A stretch of DNA of 64,000 bases from Microcoleus vaginatus HSN003 (GTDB lineage: Bacteria > Cyanobacteriota > Cyanobacteriia > Cyanobacteriales > Microcoleaceae), in contig NZ_CP031705.1 of assembly GCF_022701255.1 (NCBI RefSeq), forward strand, positions 1,054,001 through 1,118,000, read 5' to 3'. The number at the start of each line of letters is the position of its first letter. Positions within the stretch are counted from its first letter, which is position 1. Shown piece by piece: positions 24,654 through 34,293 of this stretch. The translations under genes and the position numbers were made by a program. Below the pieces are notes generated by a model. That model worked only from the letters and a program-made list of their open reading frames with translations. It had not been told where the DNA came from and did not search any database.

Positions 24654-27011
24654 ATGGAAAGAGAACAGGACGCTCATATCGTACCCATTAGCAACCAGAG
24701 CCGACAGGTGCAGCAATTTTCCGTTGACGAGGGAGAAGAGTTAAGCGCGCAGCCTCAGAAAGGATTGAATCTAAAACCGTTTTTAAGGACTTTTCAGCGA
24801 CAATCCCTAATCATTATTGGGATTATGGGTCTAGTAGGCGCTGGAGCTTTTTATCAGATCAAGGGAGGCAAGAAAACATATCAAGGCGATTTTCGGATGC
24901 TAGTGGAACCAGTGACAACGGAGGCAAGAATTGCTGACCCCGCTGCCCTAGCCAATCGCAGCGAGGGGGGAGGAGTACCTAATCGAGATTTTTTTAGTTT
25001 GGACTACGCTACTCAACTTGAAATTCTCAAGAGTCCTCAGATGCTTTCTGCTATTGCCAAACAAGTCCAAAAACAATATCCAAAAGTTACCGAAAAAATT
25101 CTTGAAAAAGAATTAGTTGTTGTGCGGCGGGGAGAAGATCTGATGACGCTCACTAAAATTTTGGAAGTTCGCTTCATGGGGAACGAGCCTAAATTAGTTG
25201 AGTTCGTTTTACAAGAAACTAAAAAGAAATATTTAAAGTACAGTCTTGAGGAACGCAAGACTCGGATTGGTGAAGGTGTTAAATTTATTGAAGACCAGCT
25301 TCCGGGACTCAATAAGCGTGTAAACGACCTGAAATCGGAGTTACAGGTTATACAGCAGCAGCAAAAGATTACCGACCCTCAAGAACAAGGCGCGCAATTG
25401 ATCGAGCAAGTTCGCACCGTAGAAACTTTAGAGTTAGAAACTCAAAGGCTACTGCAAGAACAGAAAACGCTGTACGCTAACTTGCAAAAACAATTAGATT
25501 TTACACCAAATGAAGCTATTGCCGCTTCAGCTTTAAGCGAAGAACCTCAATATAAAGAGTTGCTGACCAAGGTTAAGGAAGTAGAAGGTCAGATTGCTGT
25601 AGAAACAGCTCGTTTTAAATCTGCTAACCCTATAGTAGAAGCTTTAGAGCGCAAGCGGGCAAATTTAGTAGCTTTGCTCAACCAGCAAACTGATCGAATT
25701 TTGGGGCAAAATTTAGTAGGCACCCAAGCTAATTCTAAAGTTCAGAATTTTCAAAATTCTATTCGCATAGGCTTGATTAAACAATTGGTTGATACTGCTA
25801 ACCAAGTTGAAGTCTTAGAAGCTCGCCTTCAAGCAATCACCCAAAGTAAAAACAATTTAAACAGAAAAGCAACAGAATTCCCCAGCATAGCCCGCCGCTA
25901 CAACGAACTGCAACAGCAATTAGAAGTAGCCGGCCGCACCCGCGATCAACTTTTAAGCCAGCGGGAAACTCTGCGCGTCCAAGCAGCTCAAAGCCAAGTA
26001 CCTTGGGAAATAATTTCTGAACCACAGATACCGCGAGATGAGAAGGGCAACCTCATTCCTGTTCCATCGAAAGCTAGAAACAAATTTTTGATGGCAGTTA
26101 TTGGAGCGCTAGTTTTGGGTCTGGGAGCTGCTATCCTCATTGAAAAGTTCCGCAATATTTTCTACTCTCCTGATGACGTTAAAGATGCGGTTGAAGCACC
26201 TTTATTGGGAGCAATTCCTCTTGACAAAAATGCTAGAAAATTGCCGCCTTCTATTGCTAAGGCCTATGCTTATCTTGAAGGAAAAGAGGGTAATAGGAAA
26301 AATGCTGCGGAATTTATAGAAGCTTTTGACTCTCTTTATACTAATATCCGCTTTCTTTCTTCAAATCGAACGATTCGCTCTTTGGCCATTGGTTCGGCTA
26401 CAGTTGGCGAAGGCAAATCTACCATTGCTTTAAACTTAGCTCACGTGGCAGCGCTGGCGGGTCAGCGAGTGCTGTTAGTAGACGCGAATTTGCATTCCCC
26501 CAGCCTGCACTTGCTGTTGGAACTGCCTAATGTCAAGGGATTGAGCAACTTGCTCGACAATAAAAACGAACCCCATGAAATTATCCAACGATCGCATCTA
26601 GCAGATAATCTTTTTGTATTAACGGCCGGTCTCCCTGATTCTGGTACTGCCCGACGGCTTGCCTCATCTGGGATGCAGTATTTAATGGAAGAACTTCAGG
26701 CCAAATTTGACTTAGTTATCTACGATACGCCACCCCTGGCGGACAGTAAAGATGCGAATTTTTTAGCGGCGCGTACCGATGGAATACTGATGGTTGTAGC
26801 ACTTCGCCAGGTTCCCTTTTCTTTAGTCCAAAAAGTTTTCAGTCAATTAGAAAATTTTGGCATACCATGCTTGGGCACAGTTGCGAATCATGCCTCTAAA
26901 CGCAAGAAGTATCCAGCATCTAGATCATCTGTTGTTGAAGATAAAAGTGAATATTTGAATTTGACACCAGCACCGTCTCGTATCCGCAAACTAGCTCCTA
27001 AAAAAGAGTGA
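24654..27011 (+). CDS. Wzc-like polysaccharide co-polymerase / BY-kinase
   Basis: A 785-residue inner-membrane protein for assembly and export of exopolysaccharide. An N-terminal cytoplasmic tail precedes the first membrane segment (LIIIGIMGLVGAGAFY, near residue 55), then a Wzz-type region and a long coiled coil, a second membrane segment (FLMAVIGALVLGLGAAILI, near 480-498), and a C-terminal kinase-like ATPase. That domain has Walker A SATVGEGKSTIALNL near 585, Walker A' LLVDAN and Walker B LVIYDTPP near 690. The tail has only scattered tyrosines (KKYPAS, SEYLNL) rather than a dense cluster, so autophosphorylation is uncertain. AGAGG 8 bases upstream supports the ATG. Confidence 0.9.
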   Translation: MEREQDAHIVPISNQSRQVQQFSVDEGEELSAQPQKGLNLKPFLRTFQRQSLIIIGIMGLVGAGAFYQIKGGKKTYQGDFRMLVEPVTTEARIADPAALANRSEGGGVPNRDFFSLDYATQLEILKSPQMLSAIAKQVQKQYPKVTEKILEKELVVVRRGEDLMTLTKILEVRFMGNEPKLVEFVLQETKKKYLKYSLEERKTRIGEGVKFIEDQLPGLNKRVNDLKSELQVIQQQQKITDPQEQGAQLIEQVRTVETLELETQRLLQEQKTLYANLQKQLDFTPNEAIAASALSEEPQYKELLTKVKEVEGQIAVETARFKSANPIVEALERKRANLVALLNQQTDRILGQNLVGTQANSKVQNFQNSIRIGLIKQLVDTANQVEVLEARLQAITQSKNNLNRKATEFPSIARRYNELQQQLEVAGRTRDQLLSQRETLRVQAAQSQVPWEIISEPQIPRDEKGNLIPVPSKARNKFLMAVIGALVLGLGAAILIEKFRNIFYSPDDVKDAVEAPLLGAIPLDKNARKLPPSIAKAYAYLEGKEGNRKNAAEFIEAFDSLYTNIRFLSSNRTIRSLAIGSATVGEGKSTIALNLAHVAALAGQRVLLVDANLHSPSLHLLLELPNVKGLSNLLDNKNEPHEIIQRSHLADNLFVLTAGLPDSGTARRLASSGMQYLMEELQAKFDLVIYDTPPLADSKDANFLAARTDGILMVVALRQVPFSLVQKVFSQLENFGIPCLGTVANHASKRKKYPASRSSVVEDKSEYLNLTPAPSRIRKLAPKKE

Positions 27012-27390
27012 CACCCAAAAAAGCTGACCCCCAAAAAAAAGGATACAAGCCCCCGACAGGAGTCATGAAACTCCCAAAGTTTTAGACTCTTGTTCAAACT
27101 CCCAGATTCGTCTGTGGAGTAAATCGAAAATCTAAAATCGTTCGACTGAACGCGACTTGACTAAGCGCTGGGCGAACCTCTTATATCAATTCCGGTTGCA
27201 CTCATACATGATTGTTGACTGTTGACTGTTGACTGTTGACTGTTGACTGTTGACGGGCAGGTCGAAAAACTGAACTGAATGGTTGAGTGTTAACTGTTGA
27301 CTCGATTTTATTATTCCGATGCAACCGGAAAGGATATTAGGGCGAAGTCTAAAATCTCAAATCTCAAATCTCAAATTGACTGATGGGGGA
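27012..27390. repeat. Convergent intergenic region with TGTTGAC heptads
   Basis: This 379-bp spacer between two convergent genes contains six perfect TGTTGAC units (27213-27254), further degenerate units near 27290-27302, and a short AATCTCA array near 27356-27376. No gene is seen. Confidence 0.8.
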
Positions 27391-29853
27391 CTAATTTCCA
27401 TCCGGGTTCGTAGGAAATGTGACGATAAAATTAGTCCAGCCATTCGTGCTTTCAACCTCAATTTTTCCCTGCAACTGTTCGACCAGTTTTTGAACCAAAG
27501 CTAAACCCAAACCTGTACCTCCTTGTTTCCAAGGATCGGCGTTGGGAACTCGATAAAATTTCTCAAAAATTCGAGGCAATTCCTCTATGGAAATCGAGGA
27601 TTGATTGCTGAGTGTGAATTGGATTTGTGAAGCCACAGCACTGGCTTGTCGCGAATTTTTCCTTTGTCCTCCTTGTTCGCCGTCTCCGTTTTTGCACTCG
27701 ACTTTCAGAAAAATTTCGCCGTCATTGGCAGTATATTTACAGGCATTGTTGAGGAGTTCGGCTAAAATTCGTCCCAAACTAGCGCGGTTGGAACTGATCG
27801 TGGGGAGGTGGCGATCGCACTCTACTCGTAAATCCTGGTGGCGGTCTTGGGCCCGGGTGTAAAACGGGTCGATAATAGTAGGCAGCCAGACTTCTAAGTT
27901 TACTGGTTCGAGGTCGATCGGACAAGTTGCCGCTTCGAGCCGCTGCAAATCTAGCAAAGCATTAATCAAATCTGTTTCTCTAGTACATTCTGTTTCTAAA
28001 ATTTCTAGATAAATCTGGCGCCGATCTGCTGTGGGAGAAATTCTCAGCATATGAATAGCCATTTTTATATTAGCTAAAGGCGTCCGCAGTTCGTGAGAAA
28101 CGGTGCTGAGAAATTCATCTTTGAGGACGTTTAAATGCTGGAGTTCGTGAACTTTTTGCTGCAATTCGGCGGTGCGTTCTTGGACTTGGCGTTCGAGGTC
28201 GGTGTTGAGATTTTGGACTTGCTGATAGAGTTGGGCTTGCTGAATGGCGATCGCGATTTGAGTTGCCAGTTGTAGCAGCAAATCCACTTCCGAAGGCTGC
28301 CACTGCCGGGATTGGGAGCACTGATGGACACACATCATCCCCCACAAATTGCCGTCTTGCAAAATTGGTACAATCAAATAAGCTTTGATTTGCGCTTGCT
28401 GAAACCGCGCATATTTTTCGGCGCTCAAACCGGCTTGGTCGATGTCGGGGACGGCATAAATTTCCTGTTCGATCACCGAAGCTGATTCTTGCCAAATATT
28501 ATCTGGCAGGATTTCTCCCAAGATTGAAGGCCAATTTTCGGCAACGGATTCTGCCACTACAATGCCGTAATTGCTGGACTCTAAATGCAGGATTGCTACT
28601 CGGTCAGCTTGCAAAACTTGGCGCACTTCATCGACGCTGGCGTTGAGAATTTCTTCGAGGTTTAAGGATTGATGAATCCGCAAGGAAATGTGAGTTAACA
28701 GCCGATCGCGCTGCAATTGTTCGTGGAGTTTGGCAGTCCGTTCCCGCACCTGCTGTTCTAGTTTGGCGTTGCGGCTTTGCAACAGTTCCACTTTTTCGGC
28801 TTGGAGTTGATAAACCGACTGCTGCAACTGTTTGACAACTCGGTACATTTCGGTAGGATCGAGGACTCTGAGCAAGCTGGTCTGACTAATAATTCCCAAC
28901 AGTTCTCCGCGTCCCCCGCACACGACCAACCGCTGCACTTGTTGCTGCTCCATTTCTTTGTGGGCCGTCCATAAGGAATCGGAAGGTTGAAGAAATTGCA
29001 GGGGAGTTCTCATGACTTTTTGAGCTGGGGTTTCCTGGAAATTTAATTCGAGAAACTGTGCCTGCACAAGGTCATATTCGGTAATAATTCCCAGGGGTTG
29101 GTGAAAGGAATAGTGAAAAATGGAGGTATAGTCATCTTTTTTGGGCTTCTCCATTGTTAATTCTTTGTTTTTTGTAATCACTACACAACTGACTTGATGC
29201 TCTGACATCAGTTCGGTTATGCTCAGCAGTGAGGCGGTGTGGGGCGCTGTAATTGGCGTAGTCATTAATTCTGCTACCCGCCGCAATTTAAGAATGTTTG
29301 AAGGCTGCAATACTTGGCGAATTCTTTCCCGTGTCAGCACTCCTACCAAGTGGCGAAATTGATTGACGATCGGCAAATAGCGAATTTTGTGCTGGCGAAA
29401 TAAGGATAAAGCGGTAAACACGTCTTGGTCATCGGATTCTGTCAGGGAGACAGGCAACGGAGACATCACTTCGGAAATTGGTATTTTGTGCAGACCTACT
29501 TTGTGCTGGCTGTCTATTTTGCCAGAAGCTATCAGCCTCACTAGGTCGGCGGGAGTTAATATGCCGATTAACAGCCCGCGGCTGGGGTTCTCGGATAAGT
29601 TGCCTGTGATAATAGTCTGCTGGTTCTGCACGACGAACACGCAGCGGGCCCGCACCTTTTCCGGGGCGGATGTTTCGGTAATTGCTCCCCGGTCTGAGGG
29701 TAAAGGTGTTTTGACTAGGGGACAACTGTTTTGCAATTGACTCATCAGAGCGATCGCCACTGCTAAGGAAGTTTCTGGCCCGGCAGTGAGGGGGTAGCGA
29801 TCGATCGCTTGTTCTAAGGCTGAGGAGTAAAAGGGCGGGTGGTAAAACGGCAT
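27391..29853 (-). CDS. CBS-GAF sensor histidine kinase
   Basis: The 820-residue soluble kinase starts with about four CBS motifs (residues 20-330; e.g. ISEVMSPLPVSL, VAELMTTPITAP, AQKVMRTPLQFL), which usually bind adenine nucleotides. A coiled coil and a GAF domain (about 380-540) follow. The kinase core has the H-box STVSHELRTPLANIK with the phosphorylated His near 586 and an ATPase domain with NNACKY and GGTGLGLALVQKL. No membrane segment is seen, so it senses a cytoplasmic signal. No response regulator gene is adjacent. It is convergent with the Wzc-like gene. Confidence 0.88.
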   Translation of the reverse strand: MPFYHPPFYSSALEQAIDRYPLTAGPETSLAVAIALMSQLQNSCPLVKTPLPSDRGAITETSAPEKVRARCVFVVQNQQTIITGNLSENPSRGLLIGILTPADLVRLIASGKIDSQHKVGLHKIPISEVMSPLPVSLTESDDQDVFTALSLFRQHKIRYLPIVNQFRHLVGVLTRERIRQVLQPSNILKLRRVAELMTTPITAPHTASLLSITELMSEHQVSCVVITKNKELTMEKPKKDDYTSIFHYSFHQPLGIITEYDLVQAQFLELNFQETPAQKVMRTPLQFLQPSDSLWTAHKEMEQQQVQRLVVCGGRGELLGIISQTSLLRVLDPTEMYRVVKQLQQSVYQLQAEKVELLQSRNAKLEQQVRERTAKLHEQLQRDRLLTHISLRIHQSLNLEEILNASVDEVRQVLQADRVAILHLESSNYGIVVAESVAENWPSILGEILPDNIWQESASVIEQEIYAVPDIDQAGLSAEKYARFQQAQIKAYLIVPILQDGNLWGMMCVHQCSQSRQWQPSEVDLLLQLATQIAIAIQQAQLYQQVQNLNTDLERQVQERTAELQQKVHELQHLNVLKDEFLSTVSHELRTPLANIKMAIHMLRISPTADRRQIYLEILETECTRETDLINALLDLQRLEAATCPIDLEPVNLEVWLPTIIDPFYTRAQDRHQDLRVECDRHLPTISSNRASLGRILAELLNNACKYTANDGEIFLKVECKNGDGEQGGQRKNSRQASAVASQIQFTLSNQSSISIEELPRIFEKFYRVPNADPWKQGGTGLGLALVQKLVEQLQGKIEVESTNGWTNFIVTFPTNPDGN

Positions 29854-30112
29854 AGTGGATTGCAGGTTGTCAGAGGGCGGCTAACTATCGGGCAAAGCCT
29901 TAGGGAACGGCATAAACACCTCGCCTGTGCTTGGGATTTAAATAATAAACTTTCTAATTAATTATTTCTATACAATCTGAGCTTTAGATTAATGGTTTCA
30001 CTAATCCGCCACCTCAAATCCTTGGGCGGTTTTTACTGCCTGCTTTTCCCCTGAGACTCCCCTATAATCAAAATAACCCGAATGTAAAGTTTTACTACAA
30101 GATTTATCCATA

Positions 30113-30787
30113 ATGACAACTTTAAGCTTAGAGCAAATTGCAGCCAAGTTAGAAAGCCAAAATTCAGCCGATCGAATGGTAGCTTTGGCCAACTTGCGGA
30201 ACGTGCCTGCTGCTGAGGCGGTGCCTTTGATTAAAAAGGTGTTAAACGACGAAAGTTTGCAGGTGCGATCGATGGCTGTGTTTGCTCTCGGGGTCAAACC
30301 CACGGCAGAGTGCTATCCTATTCTAGTCAAATTGCTAGAAACTGACCCGGATTACGGCATTCGCGCTGACGCTGCGGGTGCTTTGGGCTATCTGGAAGAT
30401 ATTAGAGCTTTTGAGGCTTTGGTGCGGGCTTTTTACGAAGATACTCAATGGCTGGTGCGCTTCAGTGCTGCCGTTTCTCTGGGTAATCTCAAAGATCCTC
30501 GGGCTCGCGATGTGCTGCTGAAAGCTCTCGACAGCGAGCAAGTGGTGATTCAGCAGGCGGCAATTTCGGCTTTGGGGGAAATTAAGGAAGTTGGGGCGAT
30601 CGATCGCATCCTCAATTTTGCTCAGTCGGAAGATTGGCTGATCCGCCAGAGGCTGGCGGAAGCTTTGGGCAATTTGCCGAGTGTTAAGAGCGTTTCGGCT
30701 TTGAAATACTTAGAAAAAGACAGCAATTCTCAAGTATCTAAGGCGGCAACAATTTCTCTCGATCGCCTGTCAAAAGCAGAAGGATAA
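30113..30787 (+). CDS. HEAT-repeat protein related to phycobilin lyase/NblB-type proteins
   Basis: The 224-residue protein is built of about six HEAT or PBS-lyase repeats (e.g. DESLQVRSMAVFALG, DYGIRADAAGALGYL, QWLVRFSAAVSLGNL). Proteins of this size in cyanobacteria include CpcE/CpcF-type lyases, NblB and unassigned scaffold proteins. No heme or bilin signature separates these, so I give no gene symbol. No phycobilisome gene lies nearby. The start ATG at 30113 is the first in frame. A hairpin at 30809-30852 follows. Confidence 0.75.
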   Translation: MTTLSLEQIAAKLESQNSADRMVALANLRNVPAAEAVPLIKKVLNDESLQVRSMAVFALGVKPTAECYPILVKLLETDPDYGIRADAAGALGYLEDIRAFEALVRAFYEDTQWLVRFSAAVSLGNLKDPRARDVLLKALDSEQVVIQQAAISALGEIKEVGAIDRILNFAQSEDWLIRQRLAEALGNLPSVKSVSALKYLEKDSNSQVSKAATISLDRLSKAEG

Positions 30788-30808
30788 CAGATACCGATAC
30801 TTTTTTTG

Positions 30809-30852
30809 TAAGTGTTTCATTTCCGCGCTTTTAAGGCGGGGATGAAACACCG
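30809..30852 (+). terminator. Hairpin after the HEAT gene
   Basis: GTGTTTCAT and ATGAAACAC enclose an inner CCGC...GCGG pair, giving a long interrupted stem between the HEAT gene and the convergent PIN gene. It lacks a strong T-tract on the plus strand; it may act bidirectionally. Confidence 0.5.
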
Positions 30853-30876
30853 ATGCCTAATTTATTCAGCCCTCTG

Positions 30877-31293
30877 CTAGATCAACCGATTTCTCAGTTC
30901 TTGAGGTGACAAAACGGGAATCGGCGACCCTGCGAATCCATTCACATCCCGAGTAACGATCGCCTCTAACTCTAATTCGATCGCACACGCTATCTGCACC
31001 GCATCTTCAAAATCCGGCAATCTCAGCGCGATCGCTTGCTCCAGAACCTCTCGATCCACCGCACAAATTTCCATCAATGCCAACAGTCGAGTTACGGCGG
31101 CAATCGCAGCTTCAGAACTCTTGGTTTGTCGTCCAACCAAATAATGCACATCCGTAACCGTGGTCGCCGACATAAACCCTTCTACTCGCCCCGATTCAAT
31201 GGCATTGAGTAAAAAAGCAGCATCCGCTACAAAAGGTTCGCGGGCAAGCATTGCATCCAGTAAAACATTGGTATCAAATAAAACTTTCATCAC
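30877..31293 (-). CDS. PIN-domain toxin (VapC-like ribonuclease)
   Basis: The 138-residue protein is a PIN-domain RNase. The acidic metal-binding residues are in KVLFDTNVLLDAML near the N-terminus, LPDFEDAVQIACA in the middle and VTRDVNGF near the end. Such toxins cleave tRNA or rRNA. It is encoded after, and overlaps by 4 bp (ATGA type), the small upstream gene that should be its antitoxin, the usual toxin-antitoxin arrangement. The target RNA is unknown. Confidence 0.88.
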   Translation of the reverse strand: MMKVLFDTNVLLDAMLAREPFVADAAFLLNAIESGRVEGFMSATTVTDVHYLVGRQTKSSEAAIAAVTRLLALMEICAVDREVLEQAIALRLPDFEDAVQIACAIELELEAIVTRDVNGFAGSPIPVLSPQELRNRLI

Positions 31294-31517
31294 AGATACT
31301 TTTGGATTAAGCGCTCATCCAACATTGCCTTTACTTCTGCATCTGTAGGTGGTGGCGCGTCCGTTTTTGCAATGCCAATTAAACTCGCGGCTAAACCCTT
31401 CGGTTTCACCTTCGAGCGGGGTTTCGGTTGGAGCGATCGCATCAAAGCATTAATTAACTGCCATCGCTCCTCGACAGACAACCTCAGTGCTCGGTCTTGA
31501 AGTTCGCGTAACGTCAT
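31290..31517 (-). CDS. Antitoxin of the PIN-domain pair
   Basis: A 75-residue protein from ATG 31517 (MTLRELQDRALRLSVEERWQ). The N-terminal helices are typical of small cyanobacterial antitoxins paired with PIN toxins, and the basic linker with KPRSKVKPKG leads to an acidic tail that would bind the toxin. Upstream in-frame sequence from 31580 is rich in Cys, Leu and Tyr and does not look coding, so the shorter start is used. Its stop overlaps the toxin start. Confidence 0.75.
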   Translation of the reverse strand: MTLRELQDRALRLSVEERWQLINALMRSLQPKPRSKVKPKGLAASLIGIAKTDAPPPTDAEVKAMLDERLIQKYL

Positions 31518-31650
31518 AGTAATTATCTTTGACAGAAAGCATTGGACAAGCAGGCAAGTATATAAATACCCCCCCTTCAAAATTTTAGCGCCTCAAGTGA
31601 TATAATGTTAGCTTCTTAAAAACACTTAATTTTTCGGGAGAGGGAGTTAA

Positions 31651-32250
31651 ATGCCCTACAGTCAATTTAGCATAGAACAAATTAAGACAACTTTCGGCAT
31701 CGCCTTTTCGAGCAAGATGGGCTTATTTGCCGACATTCCCGAAATAGAACCAAGCAGTTTTTTGCAAGAAACTTTGCAATTCAATCTGCCTTTAGCACTA
31801 GAAATTAATTCCGAGAAAGCTCGGAGCGAGCTAATTGTCGCGCCAATATTAGTTGAGATCAAAAAACGGCTACCGGAACGGATGAGTTTGTTCTCCGGTC
31901 GAGAATTCAATGTAGACGCTGCTAGGGGTTTGAGCGGTTATTGCGATTTTCTAATTAGCAGATCGCCGGAACAGCTAGTCATTGAATCCCCAGTTATCGC
32001 CTTGGTTGAAGCCAAAAATGACAACATTCAATCCGGCTTAGGACAGTGCATGGCAGAAACGATCGCAGCACAAATATTTAACCAGCGTCAAGAAAACGAC
32101 ATTCAGACAATTTATGGAGTTATCACAACTGGGAGTATTTGGAAATTTCTCAAACTAGAAGGAATTGCGATGGAGATTGACACCAGCGAATATTTTATTA
32201 ATAATGTTGGTAAAATTCTCGGTATCTTAATAAATTTTATAGAGTCTTAA
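31651..32250 (+). CDS. PD-(D/E)XK nuclease-like hypothetical protein
   Basis: The 199-residue protein has the pattern [11 protein letters not shown]...[11 protein letters not shown] followed by a helix with [15 protein letters not shown]. An acidic residue in the first strand, ExK in the second and a Gln-rich helix match the nuclease fold found in restriction-like and Uma2-like enzymes. Relatives are common in cyanobacterial genomes, but no function is established and no methylase is nearby. A TATAAT at 31601-31606 lies 45 bp upstream, and GGAGAGGGAG at about 31638-31647 is a strong ribosome-binding site. Confidence 0.65.
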   Translation: MPYSQFSIEQIKTTFGIAFSSKMGLFADIPEIEPSSFLQETLQFNLPLALEINSEKARSELIVAPILVEIKKRLPERMSLFSGREFNVDAARGLSGYCDFLISRSPEQLVIESPVIALVEAKNDNIQSGLGQCMAETIAAQIFNQRQENDIQTIYGVITTGSIWKFLKLEGIAMEIDTSEYFINNVGKILGILINFIES

Positions 32251-32333
32251 GTGAAACCTGAATGTATGATTTAAGCTGCGACGGTAAATCGCAAGTTAGA
32301 ATAGTTGTTAATATCGTTTAACCAAAGCCAGCC

Positions 32334-32588
32334 ATGAATCAAGCGCCCAATCCTTTTAACTCAAATCCATCCAATCCGCTAGACCCGTTGGAGCAAGAAG
32401 TTGACGAGCAAGGTGAAGAGTTGCCGAGACAGTACCACCCCGCCACTAAAAAAACTCTGCAAAAAGTCTTTATCATCCTGGTAGTTGTCGGGGCAATTAT
32501 TGGGGGAATTCTATCTATAGGAGTGATTTCGCTGCTGCAAAAGACTGGACTCACTGATGTGCCGACCCGGGTACAGAATCCGAAGTAA
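32334..32588 (+). CDS. Small single-pass membrane protein, hypothetical
   Basis: An 84-residue protein with an Asn/Pro-rich, acidic N-terminus and one membrane segment (VFIILVVVGAIIGGILSIGV, about residues 45-64). I do not recognise a family. The composition suggests a real protein: clear hydrophilic-hydrophobic partition and a start near AACCAAAGCCAGCC. It precedes arsR by 100 bp on the same strand but has no evident arsenic link. Confidence 0.6.
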   Translation: MNQAPNPFNSNPSNPLDPLEQEVDEQGEELPRQYHPATKKTLQKVFIILVVVGAIIGGILSIGVISLLQKTGLTDVPTRVQNPK

Positions 32589-32687
32589 TACCCAGTAGGA
32601 AGGATCTGTCGATGCTGAATACACTGATTTTCTGGGATGAAGCTTGAGAAACTATGATGTTTTGTATGGATGTTTTCAAAATAATTG

Positions 32688-33047
32688 ATGCTTAAAAATT
32701 CTACGGCTGCGCCCGATCGCATTTCACAGCGACAGATTTCGGAAAAACTTGTCTCCGCAGGCTTTCACGCTCTTTCTGACCCCCTGCGGATTCAGATTCT
32801 GGAGTTGCTGCGAGAACAGGAGTTGTGCGTTTGTGAATTGTGCGATCGGCTTTCTGTCCCTCAGCCTAAACTCTCTTTTCACCTCAAAGCCTTGAAGGAT
32901 GCAGCTTTAGTCCGCAGCCGCCAAGAAGGCCGCTGGATTTACTACAGCCTCAATTTAGCTCAGTTTGTCGCCCTGGAACAGTACCTCGCTGAATACCGCC
33001 GCTTCAGCCAGATCCTGCCGGCACGCCCTTGTTCTGACGCAGATTAA
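32688..33047 (+). CDS. arsR: ArsR/SmtB family metalloregulator
   Basis: The 119-residue winged-helix repressor releases DNA when it binds arsenite or another thiophilic metal. The metal-site motif ELCVCELCDRL carries the CxC pair of arsenic-responsive ArsR proteins plus a third Cys three residues on. The recognition helix is VPQPKLSFHLKALKDAALV. The start is ATG 32688. The downstream operator at 33103-33122 fits its role as repressor of the following arsenic genes. A weaker TCAA-N5-TTGA half-site pair lies directly before its own start. Confidence 0.92.
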   Translation: MLKNSTAAPDRISQRQISEKLVSAGFHALSDPLRIQILELLREQELCVCELCDRLSVPQPKLSFHLKALKDAALVRSRQEGRWIYYSLNLAQFVALEQYLAEYRRFSQILPARPCSDAD

Positions 33048-33097
33048 CCCATCAATATTTCTTAATGTGTTTATTGCCTGTTTGTCTTCCCTCATAC

Positions 33098-33125
33098 TTG
33101 ACATATCAAATTTTATTGATATGAT
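33098..33125 (+). promoter_or_regulatory. Promoter with embedded ArsR-type operator
   Basis: A consensus -35 TTGACA (33098-33103) and -10 TATGAT (33120-33125) are separated by 16 bp. Exactly between and overlapping them is the palindrome ATATCAA-N6-TTGATAT (33103-33122), the dyad recognised by ArsR/SmtB proteins. Repressor binding would occlude RNA polymerase. The promoter drives the PstS-like gene and, by spacing, probably the genes through arsC. Confidence 0.85.
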
Positions 33126-33163
33126 TCCAGTGTACCCCTTAGTTATGGCATTGGGTGAGGTCA

Positions 33164-34192
33164 ATGAACCCAGTAGAAAAGCCCAAGGTTTCCGCACTAA
33201 GTATAATTGCTTTGACCATAGGTGCGATCGGGCTTCTCAACTCTTGCGGACAAGCCCAGTCGCCCGAATCGCAAAGCATAAAAATAGACGGTTCCAGCAC
33301 TGTGTATCCCATTACGGATGCGATCGCGAAAGAATATCAAAATACCAATCCCAAAAAAGCATCAATTACTGTTGAATTCTCCGGTACTGGTGGCGGATTT
33401 AGAAAGTTTTGTGCTGGCGAAACTGACATCAGCAACGCCTCGCGACCCATCAGGCCAGGGGAAATGGAAGCCTGCAACAAAGCTGGCATCCGCTACTACG
33501 AATTACCTGTCGCATTTGACGCTCTCACAGTAGTAGTGAATCCCAAAAATAGCTGGGCAAAAGACATCACAGTAGCCGAACTCAAAAAACTTTGGGAACC
33601 TGCCGCCCAAGGAAAAATTACCCGCTGGAATCAGATCAGACCCAGTTGGCCAAATCAACCCATCACCCTCTATGGTGCAGGTAAAGATTCCGGTACATTT
33701 GACTACTTCACAGAAGCAACAGTAGGTACTGCGAAAGCCAGTCGTACCGACTACACAAACAGTGAAGATGATAATGTTTTAGTGCAGGGAGTTATCAAAG
33801 ATCCAAATGCCTTGGGTTACTTTGGCTTAAGCTATTACGAAGCCAATCAAACTCAATTAAAAGCATTAGGAATAGACAACGGTAAAGGGCCAGTTCTACC
33901 CAGCATCGAAACCGTAGAAAAAGCTCAATATCAACCCCTCGCTCGACCTCTTTTTATCTACGTCAGTTACACCGCTGTCCAAAATAAACCAGAGGTGGGC
34001 GAGTTTGTGCAATTCTACATGAAAAAAGCACCAAGTTTAGTCCAATCGGTCGGTTATATTCCACTACCAAGCGAAGGCTATCAACTGATTTACAAGAATT
34101 TCTACAATGGCAAGGTGGGGACAGTTTTTGGTGGCAAAGCTCAGCTTGACGCGACAATTGGGGAGTTATTGAGGCAGCAGGCAACTTTTTAG
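33164..34192 (+). CDS. pstS: PstS-like phosphate/oxyanion-binding lipoprotein in the ars operon
   Basis: The 342-residue protein is a periplasmic substrate-binding protein of the PstS/SphX family. An N-terminal lipoprotein signal ends at IGLLNSCGQ. Phosphate-binding motifs are visible: [33 protein letters not shown] and [10 protein letters not shown]. No pstCAB genes follow. Its position under an ArsR operator suggests a role in phosphate uptake during arsenate stress or in arsenate binding; this is inference. ATG 33164 or GTG 33155 could be the start; GGTGAGG lies just upstream of the ATG. Confidence 0.85.
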   Translation: MNPVEKPKVSALSIIALTIGAIGLLNSCGQAQSPESQSIKIDGSSTVYPITDAIAKEYQNTNPKKASITVEFSGTGGGFRKFCAGETDISNASRPIRPGEMEACNKAGIRYYELPVAFDALTVVVNPKNSWAKDITVAELKKLWEPAAQGKITRWNQIRPSWPNQPITLYGAGKDSGTFDYFTEATVGTAKASRTDYTNSEDDNVLVQGVIKDPNALGYFGLSYYEANQTQLKALGIDNGKGPVLPSIETVEKAQYQPLARPLFIYVSYTAVQNKPEVGEFVQFYMKKAPSLVQSVGYIPLPSEGYQLIYKNFYNGKVGTVFGGKAQLDATIGELLRQQATF

Positions 34193-34293
34193 GTATCAGT
34201 GGTCATCTGTCAAATGTTTTAGCTTGTTAGCTGTAAGTCTAGATTGGTAACTAAAATCTAACAAGAGAGGTAAATTTATCACGGATCGACTCA

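Noticed and set aside
32675-32688. Second ArsR operator in front of arsR
   Set aside because: TCAA-N5-TTGA has shorter arms and a different spacing from the clear dyad at 33103-33122; too weak to call.
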